Counted from the stretch's first letter, positions 1-6,613 are shown. The stretch: 18,733 nt of DNA from Lachnospiraceae bacterium (GCA_017613595.1 JAGADM010000006.1:1-18733); one strand, 5' to 3'. Numbers and translations are program-made. The notes: generated by a model from the sequence alone, not told the origin.

Positions 1-620
1 AGCTGAATCGGAAGGGAAGAACCTGCCTTCAGCGCGGTAACAAGCTCGGTTGCCTTGTAAGGAACCAGAAGGCCTGCCATATCCTTGATACAGATGGAAT
101 CGGCCCCCATCTCCTCAATCGCATTTGCCGTCTTCTCCCAGTACTCAAGCGTATAAGCGTCGCCGAGCGTGTAGGAAAGAGCAATCTGTGCGTGTCCACC
201 TTCCTTCTTGGTCGCCTTAACGGCGGTTTCAAGGTTTCTAAGGTCATTCAGACAGTCGAAAATACGAATGATGTCGATACCGTTTGCGATGGACTTCTGT
301 ACGAAGTACTCTACAACGTCATCTGCATAGTGGTTGTAGCCGAGGATGTTCTGTCCGCGGAACAGCATCTGCAGTTTGGAATTCTTGAAGCCTGCGCGGA
401 GCTTACGAAGACGTTCCCACGGATCCTCCTTCAGGAAACGAAGGCAGGCGTCAAATGTGGCGCCGCCCCAGCACTCTACGGAATGATAGCCGACCTTATC
501 CATCTTCTCAACAATGGGAAGCATCAGTTCGGTAGGCATTCTGGTGGCAATCAGGGACTGATGGGCGTCACGCAATATAGTTTCGGTAATCTTTACAGGC
601 TTAGCCGTAATATCTGCCAT
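1..620 (-). CDS. oadA: Oxaloacetate decarboxylase alpha subunit / 5S-type carboxyltransferase (OadA/PycB), N-terminal part
   Basis: The gene is cut by the left edge; 206 N-terminal residues are readable with no stop. It starts at the ATG at 618-620, with GAGG about 9 nt upstream. Seen: TETILRDAHQS at residues 12-22, the metal-site signature of the DRE-TIM/HMGL-like carboxyltransferase barrel (D18 and H20 are in the metal region); WGGATFDAC at 51-59; FDCLND at 121-126; and IKDMAGLL at 178-185, holding the lysine (K179) that is carbamylated in this family. Known for the family: the barrel transfers carboxylate between oxaloacetate/pyruvate and biotin. It is the last gene visible in a sodium-pump operon, 26 bp after oadB. 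The separate biotin carrier at 2176-2541 suggests that the missing C-terminus may lack its own biotin domain, but this cannot be seen. It could equally be called pycB or a transcarboxylase 5S subunit; the reaction is inferred. Confidence 0.93.
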   Translation of the reverse strand, partial: MADITAKPVKITETILRDAHQSLIATRMPTELMLPIVEKMDKVGYHSVECWGGATFDACLRFLKEDPWERLRKLRAGFKNSKLQMLFRGQNILGYNHYADDVVEYFVQKSIANGIDIIRIFDCLNDLRNLETAVKATKKEGGHAQIALSYTLGDAYTLEYWEKTANAIEEMGADSICIKDMAGLLVPYKATELVTALKAGSSLPIQ

Positions 621-646
621 AATCAATACCTCTTTCTTTTAGTAAA

Positions 647-2098
647 TTAAACACCGAATACAGCCATGAATACACCGGCTGCTACTGCGGTACCGATAAC
701 GCCCGCAACGTTCGGTCCCATGGCGTGCATGAGAAGGAAGTTCGAGGGATCGGCTTCGGCGCCGACTTTCTGGGAAACACGAGCCGCCATAGGAACCGCG
801 GATACACCGGCGGAACCGATCAGCGGGTTGATCTTGCCTCCGGACAGCTTGCACATCAGCTTACCGAACAGAACACCGCCTGTCGTACCGATGGCAAATG
901 CGATCAGTCCGAGTGCTACGATCTTGAGCGTATCAAGCTTCAGGAAAGCTTCAGCGCTGGTGGTAGCACCAACGGAAGTACCGAGCATGATAACTACGAT
1001 GTACATCATAGCGTTGCTTGCGGTCTCCTGCAGCTGACGAACAACACCGGACTCACGGAAAAGGTTACCGAGCATCAGGCATCCGATCAGCGGAGCGGTA
1101 TCCGGCAGCAGAGCTACAACGACAATCGTAACGATTACGGGGAACAGGATCTTCTCAAGTTTACTTACCGGACGAAGCTGCTCCATCTTAATCTTCCGCT
1201 CTGCCTCGGTCGTGAAGAGCTTCATGATCGGGGGCTGAATGATCGGAACAAGAGACATATAGGAGTAAGCCGCAACAGCGATAGCTCCCATGTAGCCCGT
1301 CTGTCCTAATTTACCTGCGAGGAAAATGGATGTCGGTCCGTCCGCTCCGCCGATAATGGAGATGGCCGCGGCTGCTTTGTCGCCGAAGCCGAACAGAATC
1401 GCCATCAGGTATGCCGCAAAGATACCGAGCTGTGCGGCAGCACCGAGAAGGAAGCTTCTCGGGTTCGCGATCAACGGACCGAAGTCGGTCATCGCGCCTA
1501 CGCCCATGAAGATAAGGCACGGCAGGATTGCCCATTCATCGAGCTGGAAGAAGTAGCGGAGAATACCGCCTGCGCGGCTGCTCTGCTCGGTCTTCGTGCA
1601 ATCGGCAACCTTAAAGTTGCTGAGCTCACCTTCATGAATATCGTACTTCAGGATCGACTTTCCGTCGCAGAAGAACTCGTAGGTTACGGTATCCATAAAG
1701 TACGTCTCGTTGATGTACTTAAGAACCTCTTCCTGACTGCTCTTATCTACGGTATCCGGAATCGTCTTGCTGTACGAAACCGTAATATTGTCTACGTTAT
1801 AAACTGCGCCTTCACCCTGGTAAAATTCCACGATGCCGTCGGCAATGCTTACGATCTGCACATCGTCCTTGTAGAAGGTATAAACCTTATCCACAGGCTC
1901 CGCCATGATTGACGGGTACAGGTTTACGAGAAGCATACCGAAGGAAATCGGTACCAGAAGGAGAGGCTCATAATCCTTGGCAATAGCCAGGTACAGGAAG
2001 AACAAGGCGACGCCGATCATCAGCAGGTTGCCCCACGAAAGAGAGGCAAATGCGGTGGCTCTCACCAGGTTCCCACATGTATCAATAATATATTGCAT
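647..2098 (-). CDS. oadB: Sodium ion-translocating decarboxylase beta subunit (OadB/GcdB family) with an extra inserted domain
   Basis: A 483-residue polytopic membrane protein. Known for the family: it decarboxylates carboxybiotin and exports Na+. Seen: a hydrophobic N-terminal segment (residues 21-40) and a second at 45-62; the hallmark IFMGVGAMTDFGPLIANP at 196-213; GGADGPTSIF at 250-259, with the aspartate known to be essential in the Klebsiella enzyme; then several hydrophobic helices to the C-terminus, including GSAGVSAVPMAARV at 428-441. Members are usually about 375-430 residues. The excess lies at roughly 63-176, a polar, non-membrane stretch between the N-terminal hydrophobic region and GGILRYFFQLDEW. 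The start is the ATG 9 nt after GGGAGG. It sits between the biotin carrier gene (77 bp upstream, holding a structured RNA) and oadA (26 bp downstream). The fold assignment is firm; whether the partner substrate is oxaloacetate, glutaconyl-CoA or methylmalonyl-CoA is not determined by this sequence. Confidence 0.93.
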   Translation of the reverse strand: MQYIIDTCGNLVRATAFASLSWGNLLMIGVALFFLYLAIAKDYEPLLLVPISFGMLLVNLYPSIMAEPVDKVYTFYKDDVQIVSIADGIVEFYQGEGAVYNVDNITVSYSKTIPDTVDKSSQEEVLKYINETYFMDTVTYEFFCDGKSILKYDIHEGELSNFKVADCTKTEQSSRAGGILRYFFQLDEWAILPCLIFMGVGAMTDFGPLIANPRSFLLGAAAQLGIFAAYLMAILFGFGDKAAAAISIIGGADGPTSIFLAGKLGQTGYMGAIAVAAYSYMSLVPIIQPPIMKLFTTEAERKIKMEQLRPVSKLEKILFPVIVTIVVVALLPDTAPLIGCLMLGNLFRESGVVRQLQETASNAMMYIVVIMLGTSVGATTSAEAFLKLDTLKIVALGLIAFAIGTTGGVLFGKLMCKLSGGKINPLIGSAGVSAVPMAARVSQKVGAEADPSNFLLMHAMGPNVAGVIGTAVAAGVFMAVFGV

Positions 2099-2126
2099 TG
2101 TGATTTACCTCCCGGTTCTATGTGTC

Positions 2127-2188
2127 TTCTTTGAACTCAAATCAATCAAAGAAGGATGTCATCTTTGATAATCGATCAGTTCAAAGAA
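2127..2188 (-). promoter_or_regulatory. Nested, possibly bistable stem-loop between the biotin carrier gene and oadB
   Basis: On the transcribed (minus) strand, TTCTTTGAAC at 2188-2179 is perfectly complementary to GTTCAAAGAA at 2136-2127 (10 bp). Inside it, ATCAAAGA at 2169-2162 pairs with TCTTTGAT at 2152-2145 (8 bp). The four arms are near-repeats of each other, so a mutually exclusive pairing of adjacent arms (2126-2134 with 2146-2154, 9 bp) is also possible. The first arm overlaps the end and stop codon of the biotin carrier gene, and the last ends about 11 nt before the oadB Shine-Dalgarno. There is no T-run, so it does not look like a terminator. A role in transcript processing, stability or translation control of oadB is inference. 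Confidence 0.5.
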
Positions 2189-2541
2189 ACAAGCAGTTCA
2201 CCGGGCTCGAAGCTCTGACCTACGCTTACGTTAACAGTTGCAATCGTTCCGTCCTGAGGAGCGGTGATATCATTTTCCATCTTCATGGCCTCAAATACGA
2301 GGAGAACGTCACCCTTCTTAACAGCTGCGCCGGCGGAGGTGTTAACCTTCAGTACCTTACCGGGCATGGGAGCGGAAATCTTAACGCTTCCGGCAGCGCC
2401 TGCGTTAGCCTTGGGAGCGGCCTTCGGAGCAGCCTTGGGAGCGGCCTTCGGAGCAGCTGCGGAAGTGCTTACCGCACCGTCAGCTTCCTCAACACATACA
2501 TCATAAACATTACCATTTACCGTAATTGTATAATTCTTCAT
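2176..2541 (-). CDS. Biotin carrier protein (biotin/lipoyl attachment domain) of the sodium-pump decarboxylase
   Basis: A 121-residue biotin carrier. Seen: a short N-terminal beta segment (MKNYTITVNGNVYDV, residues 1-15), then a flexible Ala/Pro/Lys linker of PKA-type repeats at about 25-50, then the biotinyl domain from about 53 to the end. The attachment motif EAMKMEN is at 84-90, so K87 is the predicted biotinylated lysine. Known for the family: the carrier shuttles carboxylate between the carboxyltransferase and the membrane beta subunit; GcdC, MmdC and the 1.3S transcarboxylase subunit share this linker-plus-domain layout. The start follows a very strong AGGAGG 5 nt upstream. The gene lies 13 bp after the OadG-like gene. 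A separate carrier means one biotin protein could serve both the carboxyltransferase at 2912-4342 and OadA. Confidence 0.93.
   Translation of the reverse strand: MKNYTITVNGNVYDVCVEEADGAVSTSAAAPKAAPKAAPKAAPKANAGAAGSVKISAPMPGKVLKVNTSAGAAVKKGDVLLVFEAMKMENDITAPQDGTIATVNVSVGQSFEPGELLVSLN
2410..2457. repeat. Two exact 24-bp tandem copies encoding the carrier's Pro/Ala/Lys linker
   Basis: Copies at 2410-2433 and 2434-2457 are identical on reading; each encodes two APKA units on the minus strand. Repeats of this sort change copy number by slippage and set the length of the flexible arm. Imperfect repeat sequence continues on both sides. Confidence 0.8.
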
Positions 2542-2554
2542 TTTATCCTCCTAA

Positions 2555-2896
2555 TCAGGCGTTCTGCCATTTTGATTTATTCACTTTACGAATGGAGCGG
2601 ACAACCAGGCTGTCCGGAGAAACCGCATTGCCCTGCGCCTGCTCATATGCACAGATAGCAGCCGCGATAACCGCAACCAGTTCAAGGTCGTCGGTCTCGT
2701 CCTCGGCGGGCGCGGGTGCAGCAACGGGATCGTTCTTCACCGGAGCCGGCTTCTCGGGGCGATTGACAAGTTTCAGAAGCGAGATGATCGTGCTGATCAG
2801 TACAAGCATGATAAATACGATGCCGATACCGAGCAGGGTGTTCAGACCCGCACGCTCCATAACCTTCGCGGAAATGCCGAAAATAATCAAAGCCAT
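2555..2896 (-). CDS. oadG: OadG-like small membrane subunit of the sodium-pump decarboxylase
   Basis: A 113-residue protein with the OadG layout: a short N-terminus, a single hydrophobic transmembrane helix at about 19-44 (LNTLLGIGIVFIMLVLIS), a Pro/Ala/acidic linker at 46-70, and a small C-terminal segment, ELVAVIAAAICAYEQA, ending in VVRSIRKVNKSKWQ. Known for the family: the gamma/delta subunit anchors and assembles the carboxyltransferase and biotin carrier on the membrane beta subunit; it is poorly conserved outside the helix and the C-terminal Ile/Ala stretch. The start ATG follows GGAGG by 8 nt. It lies 15 bp after the carboxyltransferase gene and 13 bp before the biotin carrier, clearly in one operon. 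Identification rests on the layout plus neighbours more than on strong motifs. Confidence 0.87.
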   Translation of the reverse strand: MALIIFGISAKVMERAGLNTLLGIGIVFIMLVLISTIISLLKLVNRPEKPAPVKNDPVAAPAPAEDETDDLELVAVIAAAICAYEQAQGNAVSPDSLVVRSIRKVNKSKWQNA

Positions 2897-2911
2897 AATC
2901 TCTACCTCCGC

Positions 2912-4342
2912 TTATACCGTGCCGTGCTTCTTGGCAGGTCTCAATTCCTTCTTGGTGCTGAGCATTTCAAATGCGTAGATAACCTGCGCACGAACTTCCG
3001 AAGCGGAAATGATGGAATCCACATAACCTCTCTTCGCAGCGTTCTCCGCGCTGTTGGCTTCCTTGCGGTACTCTTCCGCTTTCGCGTTCAGAGCTTCCTC
3101 GGTGTTAACCTCGCCTGCGTATACGATCTGAGCGGCAAGCTTCGCATCCATCGTACCGATCTCGGCACCTTCAAGAGCGAATTCCATATCCGCGCCGAGC
3201 GTCTTACTGTTGAATGCCGCATAAGCGGTACCGTAGGACTTACCGGTTACAACGTTGATCTTCGGAACGGTAGCGCCGGCAAATGCGAACGCCATCTTTG
3301 CGGAAGCGGTAGCAATCGACTTTGCGTCGGAAGCGCTCTTGCTGTATCCCGCAACGTTACTGAGGGTCAGAACCGGAATGCCGAAAGCGTCGCAGTAGTT
3401 AACAAATGCAGCGGCCTTGTAGCAGCCTGCGGATGTAAGAACCGCGTCGAACTTCTTCTTGTCCTTGCCGTCCGTAAGAAGGGTACGGTTGCCGACAGCA
3501 CCTACCGTAGCGCCGTTCAGTTTAATGAAACCGGTAACCATCTCGGGAGCATAGCCGGCCTTGATCTCAACGAAGGAACCGTTGTCGGAAAGGTCGGCAA
3601 ACGCAGCTGCCGCATCGGCAACTTCATCATCGTAAAGGGCCGTGGCACGATTCAGGTCGTCCGTGCACTCCATAATGCACTCGTCCTCGTTGTTAACGGG
3701 AAGAATGTCAACAAGGTCGCGAACCTTATTGAGAACGGCAACCTCATCCTCGCCGACATAATCAACGGCGCCGGATGCCGCCATGTAGGAAGCGGAAGCC
3801 GTGTCAAGCTTGCCTTCGTTGTTGCCCGCGATCGCGTTGGGTGCGGTAACGAAAAGCTTGGCATCCTTAGACATAACAACGAAATCGCTCATCTCGGCAA
3901 GTACCGCGAGACCGCCGCCACACTCTCCGAATACCGCAGTGATCTGCGGGATAACGCCGGATGCCATTGTCTCGGCCTTAAACAGACGTCCGAAGCTTGC
4001 AAGCGCGTCGGAAGCTTCCTGAAGACGAATGCCCGCGCAATCGATCAAACCGATTACCGGAGCGCCGGTCTTCATGGCAAGACGATAGAGATTGATGATC
4101 TTCTTCGCATGCATCTCGCCGATCGTACCATTCAATGCAGAGGCATCCTGGCTGTATACATAAACCAGATTGTCATTGATCACGCCGTAACCGGTAACAA
4201 TACCGTCGCCCGGAGCGCTCATCTGCTGCATGTTAAAATCGGTATTACGCTTCGTTACGAGCGCGCCGATTTCAACAAAACTGTTGTCGTCAAGCAAAGT
4301 ATAGATACGATCCTTTGCCGACAATTTTGCTGTACCACTCAT
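2912..4342 (-). CDS. Acyl-CoA carboxyltransferase subunit (MmdA/PccB/12S-like), divergent
   Basis: A 476-residue protein of the biotin-dependent carboxyltransferase (crotonase-fold, two-half) family, first gene of the sodium-pump operon. Seen: N-terminal RIYTLLDDNSFVEIG (12-26); DGIVTGYGVINDNLVYVYSQD (46-66); the first-half loops DCAGIRLQEA (101-110) and FGECGGGLAVLAEMSDF (138-154); the second-half NVAGYSKSASDA (329-340), ATVPKINVVTGKSYGTAY (357-374) and LGADMEFAL (382-390); and a typical C-terminal RGYVDSIISASEVR (438-451). Compared with methylmalonyl-CoA decarboxylase and 12S proteins, the usual SGGARIQEG, GPCAGGAVYSPA and DVPGF loops are all altered, and it is somewhat short of the usual length of about 510. 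Substrate is therefore uncertain: methylmalonyl-, glutaconyl- or another acyl-CoA. The start has GGAGG 7 nt upstream, and a sigma-A-like promoter lies at 4416-4444. Confidence 0.88.
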   Translation of the reverse strand: MSGTAKLSAKDRIYTLLDDNSFVEIGALVTKRNTDFNMQQMSAPGDGIVTGYGVINDNLVYVYSQDASALNGTIGEMHAKKIINLYRLAMKTGAPVIGLIDCAGIRLQEASDALASFGRLFKAETMASGVIPQITAVFGECGGGLAVLAEMSDFVVMSKDAKLFVTAPNAIAGNNEGKLDTASASYMAASGAVDYVGEDEVAVLNKVRDLVDILPVNNEDECIMECTDDLNRATALYDDEVADAAAAFADLSDNGSFVEIKAGYAPEMVTGFIKLNGATVGAVGNRTLLTDGKDKKKFDAVLTSAGCYKAAAFVNYCDAFGIPVLTLSNVAGYSKSASDAKSIATASAKMAFAFAGATVPKINVVTGKSYGTAYAAFNSKTLGADMEFALEGAEIGTMDAKLAAQIVYAGEVNTEEALNAKAEEYRKEANSAENAAKRGYVDSIISASEVRAQVIYAFEMLSTKKELRPAKKHGTV

Positions 4343-4373
4343 GTTCAGCCCTCCATCTTATATATTCCTTAAA

Positions 4374-4398
4374 GGGTTCTTTCTTTTGGAAATAACCC
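4374..4398 (-). promoter_or_regulatory. Stem-loop near the 5' end of the carboxyltransferase mRNA
   Basis: GGGTTATTTC and GAAAGAACCC on the minus strand form a 10-bp stem with one mismatch and a 5-nt loop. It falls about 10 nt after the expected transcription start of the promoter at 4416-4444 and about 30 nt before the start codon. Only three T's follow, so termination is unlikely; protection of the 5' end of the transcript is a guess. Confidence 0.4.
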
Positions 4399-4415
4399 AA
4401 CTTACACCAAATACC

Positions 4416-4444
4416 ATTATACATAAAACCCTGCAAAATGCAAA
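4416..4444 (-). promoter_or_regulatory. Sigma-A-type promoter of the sodium-pump decarboxylase operon
   Basis: On the minus strand a perfect TATAAT (4416-4421) is preceded, 17 nt upstream, by TTTGCA (4439-4444; four of six consensus bases). The first downstream gene starts at 4342, giving a leader of about 65 nt. It lies just after the recX terminators, so the operon is independently transcribed. Confidence 0.65.
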
Positions 4445-4507
4445 TGAAAATATAGCCATTTGAGGGGTTTTACACAAGTTTAACAAACAGGCGAAAAATG
4501 TTACGCG

Positions 4508-4535
4508 AAAAGCCTTAAAAACAGGGATTTAAGGC
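4508..4535 (-). terminator. Second terminator-like hairpin after recX
   Basis: GCCTTAAA (4512-4519) and TTTAAGGC (4528-4535) make an 8-bp stem with an 8-nt loop, followed on the minus strand by TTTT (4508-4511). It is AT-rich and weaker than the hairpin at 4538-4563, which the transcript meets first; it probably acts as a backup. Confidence 0.55.
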
Positions 4536-4537
4536 AT

Positions 4538-4563
4538 AAAAAACCGGGTTCACAGGAACCCGG
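4538..4563 (-). terminator. Rho-independent terminator of recA-recX
   Basis: A perfect 8-bp stem (CCGGGTTC / GAACCCGG, 4544-4551 with 4556-4563) with a tetraloop is followed on the minus strand by six T's (4538-4543). It lies 26 bp past the recX stop codon. This is the clearest intrinsic terminator in the window. Confidence 0.92.
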
Positions 4564-4589
4564 TACCGTTATTGCAATGTTGTTTCGTT

Positions 4590-5276
4590 TTAGAACTGAT
4601 CTTCGCCGCCCGAAAGATTCTCCGAAGGATATTCGGATAAAACACGGCGAACCGTTCCGTACGAGAAGCCTTTACGCAGGAAGAAGGCAGTCAGCTTCTC
4701 CCGCTGCTCACGGGTAAGCGCGGTGCCTTCCGTGACCTTTCTGTGAGCCAGATTCCGGACCGTTATCATCTCCGGATCCTCGTTCCCGTCCACTTCCTCG
4801 CCGCGCGCTTCTGCTGCGAGCTTCCTGTCCTCCAGGTAGCGGGCAAGCGCGTCCTCGTAGAGTTCATCGGAAATGCCCTTTTCATGAAGCTTCTGCTTGA
4901 TCTCCCGAAGGCTCTTCTTTCCGCCGAAGGAATACAGATAGTTGTAGGCGTAACGGCTATCGTTCAGATATGGGAACTGTTTCACATAAGTCATGATATG
5001 CGGAATAACGGTCTCCCCGTAGCCTGCTTCAAGAAGCCGGTCATGAAGTTCCTGTTCGGTCCGGTCCGCGATTCCGAGTAAGTCAAGTGCTTTCCGCTTA
5101 CCGGAAGGAAGGATGTAGTCCCTGAGCACCTCTTCGGTCTTTGCCTCGTTAATGTCCGCACCGTCTTCAATCCCGAGGAAAAGCATATCCGCGTTCTTCA
5201 CCGGACCCGCCGTCTCTCCGTCCAGAAAAAGAATCGATTTCACTTTGCCTTTCGGCACAAGCCGTACTGTAGCCAT
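4590..5276 (-). CDS. recX: Regulatory protein RecX
   Basis: A 228-residue RecX, a cytoplasmic modulator that binds RecA filaments and limits or tunes strand exchange. Seen: three-helix RecX repeats, first KALDLLGIADRTEQELHDRL (62-81), then YLNDSRYAYNYL (103-114) with KKSLREIKQKLHEKGI (120-135), and a last repeat KLTAFFLRKGFSYGTVRRVL (194-213). The N-terminal 60 residues are a variable extension seen in many Firmicutes RecX proteins, and the tail is acidic. It is the second gene after recA, 71 bp downstream with a terminator-like hairpin between them, so its level is probably kept below that of RecA by partial readthrough. The Shine-Dalgarno is weak (GGGGA about 9 nt upstream), again fitting low expression. 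The alternative annotation 'hypothetical' is unlikely, given both motifs and position. Confidence 0.93.
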   Translation of the reverse strand: MATVRLVPKGKVKSILFLDGETAGPVKNADMLFLGIEDGADINEAKTEEVLRDYILPSGKRKALDLLGIADRTEQELHDRLLEAGYGETVIPHIMTYVKQFPYLNDSRYAYNYLYSFGGKKSLREIKQKLHEKGISDELYEDALARYLEDRKLAAEARGEEVDGNEDPEMITVRNLAHRKVTEGTALTREQREKLTAFFLRKGFSYGTVRRVLSEYPSENLSGGEDQF

Positions 5277-5290
5277 AACTTATGTCCCCA

Positions 5291-5322
5291 TAAAAGCCGA
5301 CACCCCGTTTCCGGAGTGTCGG
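5291..5322 (-). terminator. Attenuator-like hairpin between recA and recX
   Basis: CCGACAC and GTGTCGG (5297-5303 with 5316-5322) form a 7-bp stem, extended by a further CCG/CGG pair across one mismatch, followed on the minus strand by C-TTTT. With recX directly downstream and no clear promoter between them, it probably terminates only part of the transcripts. Confidence 0.75.
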
Positions 5323-5347
5323 AGCAATATTCGTAGATTAATCAGAA

Positions 5348-6394
5348 TCAGAAATCCTCGGGTTCATCCTCATCGTCGCTTAGTACCGCATGGCTCTCGC
5401 CGACATGAAGGGCTTTTCTGACCTTCTCGGCGATCTCCTCCGTAACGTCGGGATTCTGCTTCAGATACTGCTTCGCGTTCTCACGGCCCTGGCCGATCTT
5501 CTCGCCCTCGTAAGCGAACCATGCACCGCTCTTCTGGATGATGTCGCTGCTTACGGCAAGATCAAGCACATCGCCTTCCTTGGAGATGCCTTCGCCGAAC
5601 ATGATATCAAACTCTGCTTCCTTAAAAGGCGGAGCAACCTTGTTCTTAACAACCTTTACACGTACATGGTTGCCGACAACCTCGCCGTTCTGCTTGAGAG
5701 ATTCCACGCGGCGCACATCAAGACGGATCGACGCGAAGAACTTCAGCGCGCGTCCGCCGGTCGTGGTCTCGGGATTGCCGAACATAACGCCTATCTTCTC
5801 ACGAAGCTGGTTGATAAAGATTACGATACAGTTATTCTTGCTGATCACGGGAGCAAGCTTACGAAGCGCCTGCGACATAAGTCTTGCCTGCTGGCCTACA
5901 TGGGAATCGCCCATGTCGCCTTCGATCTCCGCCTTCGGTACAAGTGCCGCTACGGAGTCCACAACGATGATGTCCACAGCACCCGAGCGTACGAGCGTCT
6001 CAGCGATCTCAAGCGCCTGCTCGCCGTCGTCCGGCTGGGAAATGTAAAGGTTATCGATATCTACACCGATATTGGCTGCATAAACGGGGTCAAGCGCATG
6101 CTCGGCATCGATGAAGCCGGCGATACCGCCCCTCTTCTGAACTTCGGCAATTGCGTGGAGCGCAACGGTCGTCTTACCGCTGGACTCCGGTCCGTAAATC
6201 TCGATCACACGGCCCTTCGGGAAACCGCCTACGCCGAGCGCTGCATCTAGGCTTAAGGAACCGCTCGTAACCGCCTCAACGCTGAGGTTGGCATCCGAAT
6301 CGCCGAGTTTCATAACGGAACCCTTACCGAATGCTTTCTCAATCTGAGCAAGTGCGGATTCCAGTGCTTTCTTCTTGTTGTCTTCTGTAGCCAT
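5348..6394 (-). CDS. recA: Recombinase RecA
   Basis: A full-length 348-residue RecA, the ATP-dependent strand-exchange protein and LexA co-protease of the SOS response. Seen: Walker A GPESSGKT at 68-75, the catalytic glutamate region DAEHALD at 96-102, Walker B DIIVVDS at 141-147, loop L1 [15 protein letters not shown] at 153-167, and loop L2 with [21 protein letters not shown] at 194-214 containing the signature GNPETTTGG. The C-terminus is acidic (DDEDEPEDF), as usual. The start ATG has AAAGGA about 9 nt upstream. The promoter and an overlapping SOS box are immediately upstream (6420-6467), so it is predicted to be induced by DNA damage. It is co-transcribed with recX. Confidence 0.99.
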   Translation of the reverse strand: MATEDNKKKALESALAQIEKAFGKGSVMKLGDSDANLSVEAVTSGSLSLDAALGVGGFPKGRVIEIYGPESSGKTTVALHAIAEVQKRGGIAGFIDAEHALDPVYAANIGVDIDNLYISQPDDGEQALEIAETLVRSGAVDIIVVDSVAALVPKAEIEGDMGDSHVGQQARLMSQALRKLAPVISKNNCIVIFINQLREKIGVMFGNPETTTGGRALKFFASIRLDVRRVESLKQNGEVVGNHVRVKVVKNKVAPPFKEAEFDIMFGEGISKEGDVLDLAVSSDIIQKSGAWFAYEGEKIGQGRENAKQYLKQNPDVTEEIAEKVRKALHVGESHAVLSDDEDEPEDF

Positions 6395-6419
6395 ATCGTT
6401 TTATCCTTTCTCAAAAAGC

Positions 6420-6431
6420 GAACAAATGTTC
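6420..6431 (-). promoter_or_regulatory. LexA (SOS) operator of recA
   Basis: The perfect palindrome GAAC-ATTT-GTTC (minus strand) matches the Gram-positive LexA/DinR box core, GAAC-N4-GTTC. It lies just downstream of the -10 element at 6439-6444, over the expected transcription start, where bound LexA would block RNA polymerase. Confidence 0.92.
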
Positions 6432-6438
6432 TGTTTTC

Positions 6439-6467
6439 ATATTATCCTCTTTCGTCTGTTTTGTCAA
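6439..6467 (-). promoter_or_regulatory. Sigma-A-type promoter of recA
   Basis: On the minus strand, TTGACA (6462-6467, perfect -35) is followed after exactly 17 nt by TAATAT (6439-6444). The overlapping GATAAT is an alternative -10. The leader to the recA start codon is about 40 nt and contains the LexA box. Confidence 0.85.
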
Positions 6468-6480
6468 CAGGAAAATGGAA

Positions 6481-6613
6481 ACATTTCGAACTTTTTTCGG
6501 CCGGATCCCCGCCTGTCGTTTCGTCCGTGCCTGTCAACTATCATAGCGCATCGGGCGGGCAATAACCATCGGCAGAAGTCACATTTTCCGCGGTACCGAT
6601 TCGGCATAACATA
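6481..6613. other. Upstream intergenic DNA with no recognised element
   Basis: Between the recA promoter and the hairpin that closes the YD-repeat gene I see no convincing gene, RNA or repeat on either strand. A TTGACA on the minus strand (around 6532-6537) has no matching -10 at normal spacing. The full gap without a gene (6395-6714) otherwise holds only the LexA box, the recA promoter and the terminator. Confidence 0.6.

Noticed and set aside
2924..4372. Long plus-strand open frame (482 codons) opposite the carboxyltransferase gene
   Set aside because: It is a mirror of a strongly coding minus-strand gene; its translation has no recognisable motifs and is low in complexity, and there is no ribosome site.
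5390..6250. Plus-strand open frame of 286 codons opposite recA
   Set aside because: A complete and conserved recA on the minus strand explains it.
6532..6570. Extra promoter upstream of recA (TTGACA or TATGAT on the minus strand)
   Set aside because: Neither hexamer has a partner at acceptable spacing; the promoter at 6439-6467 is far better.
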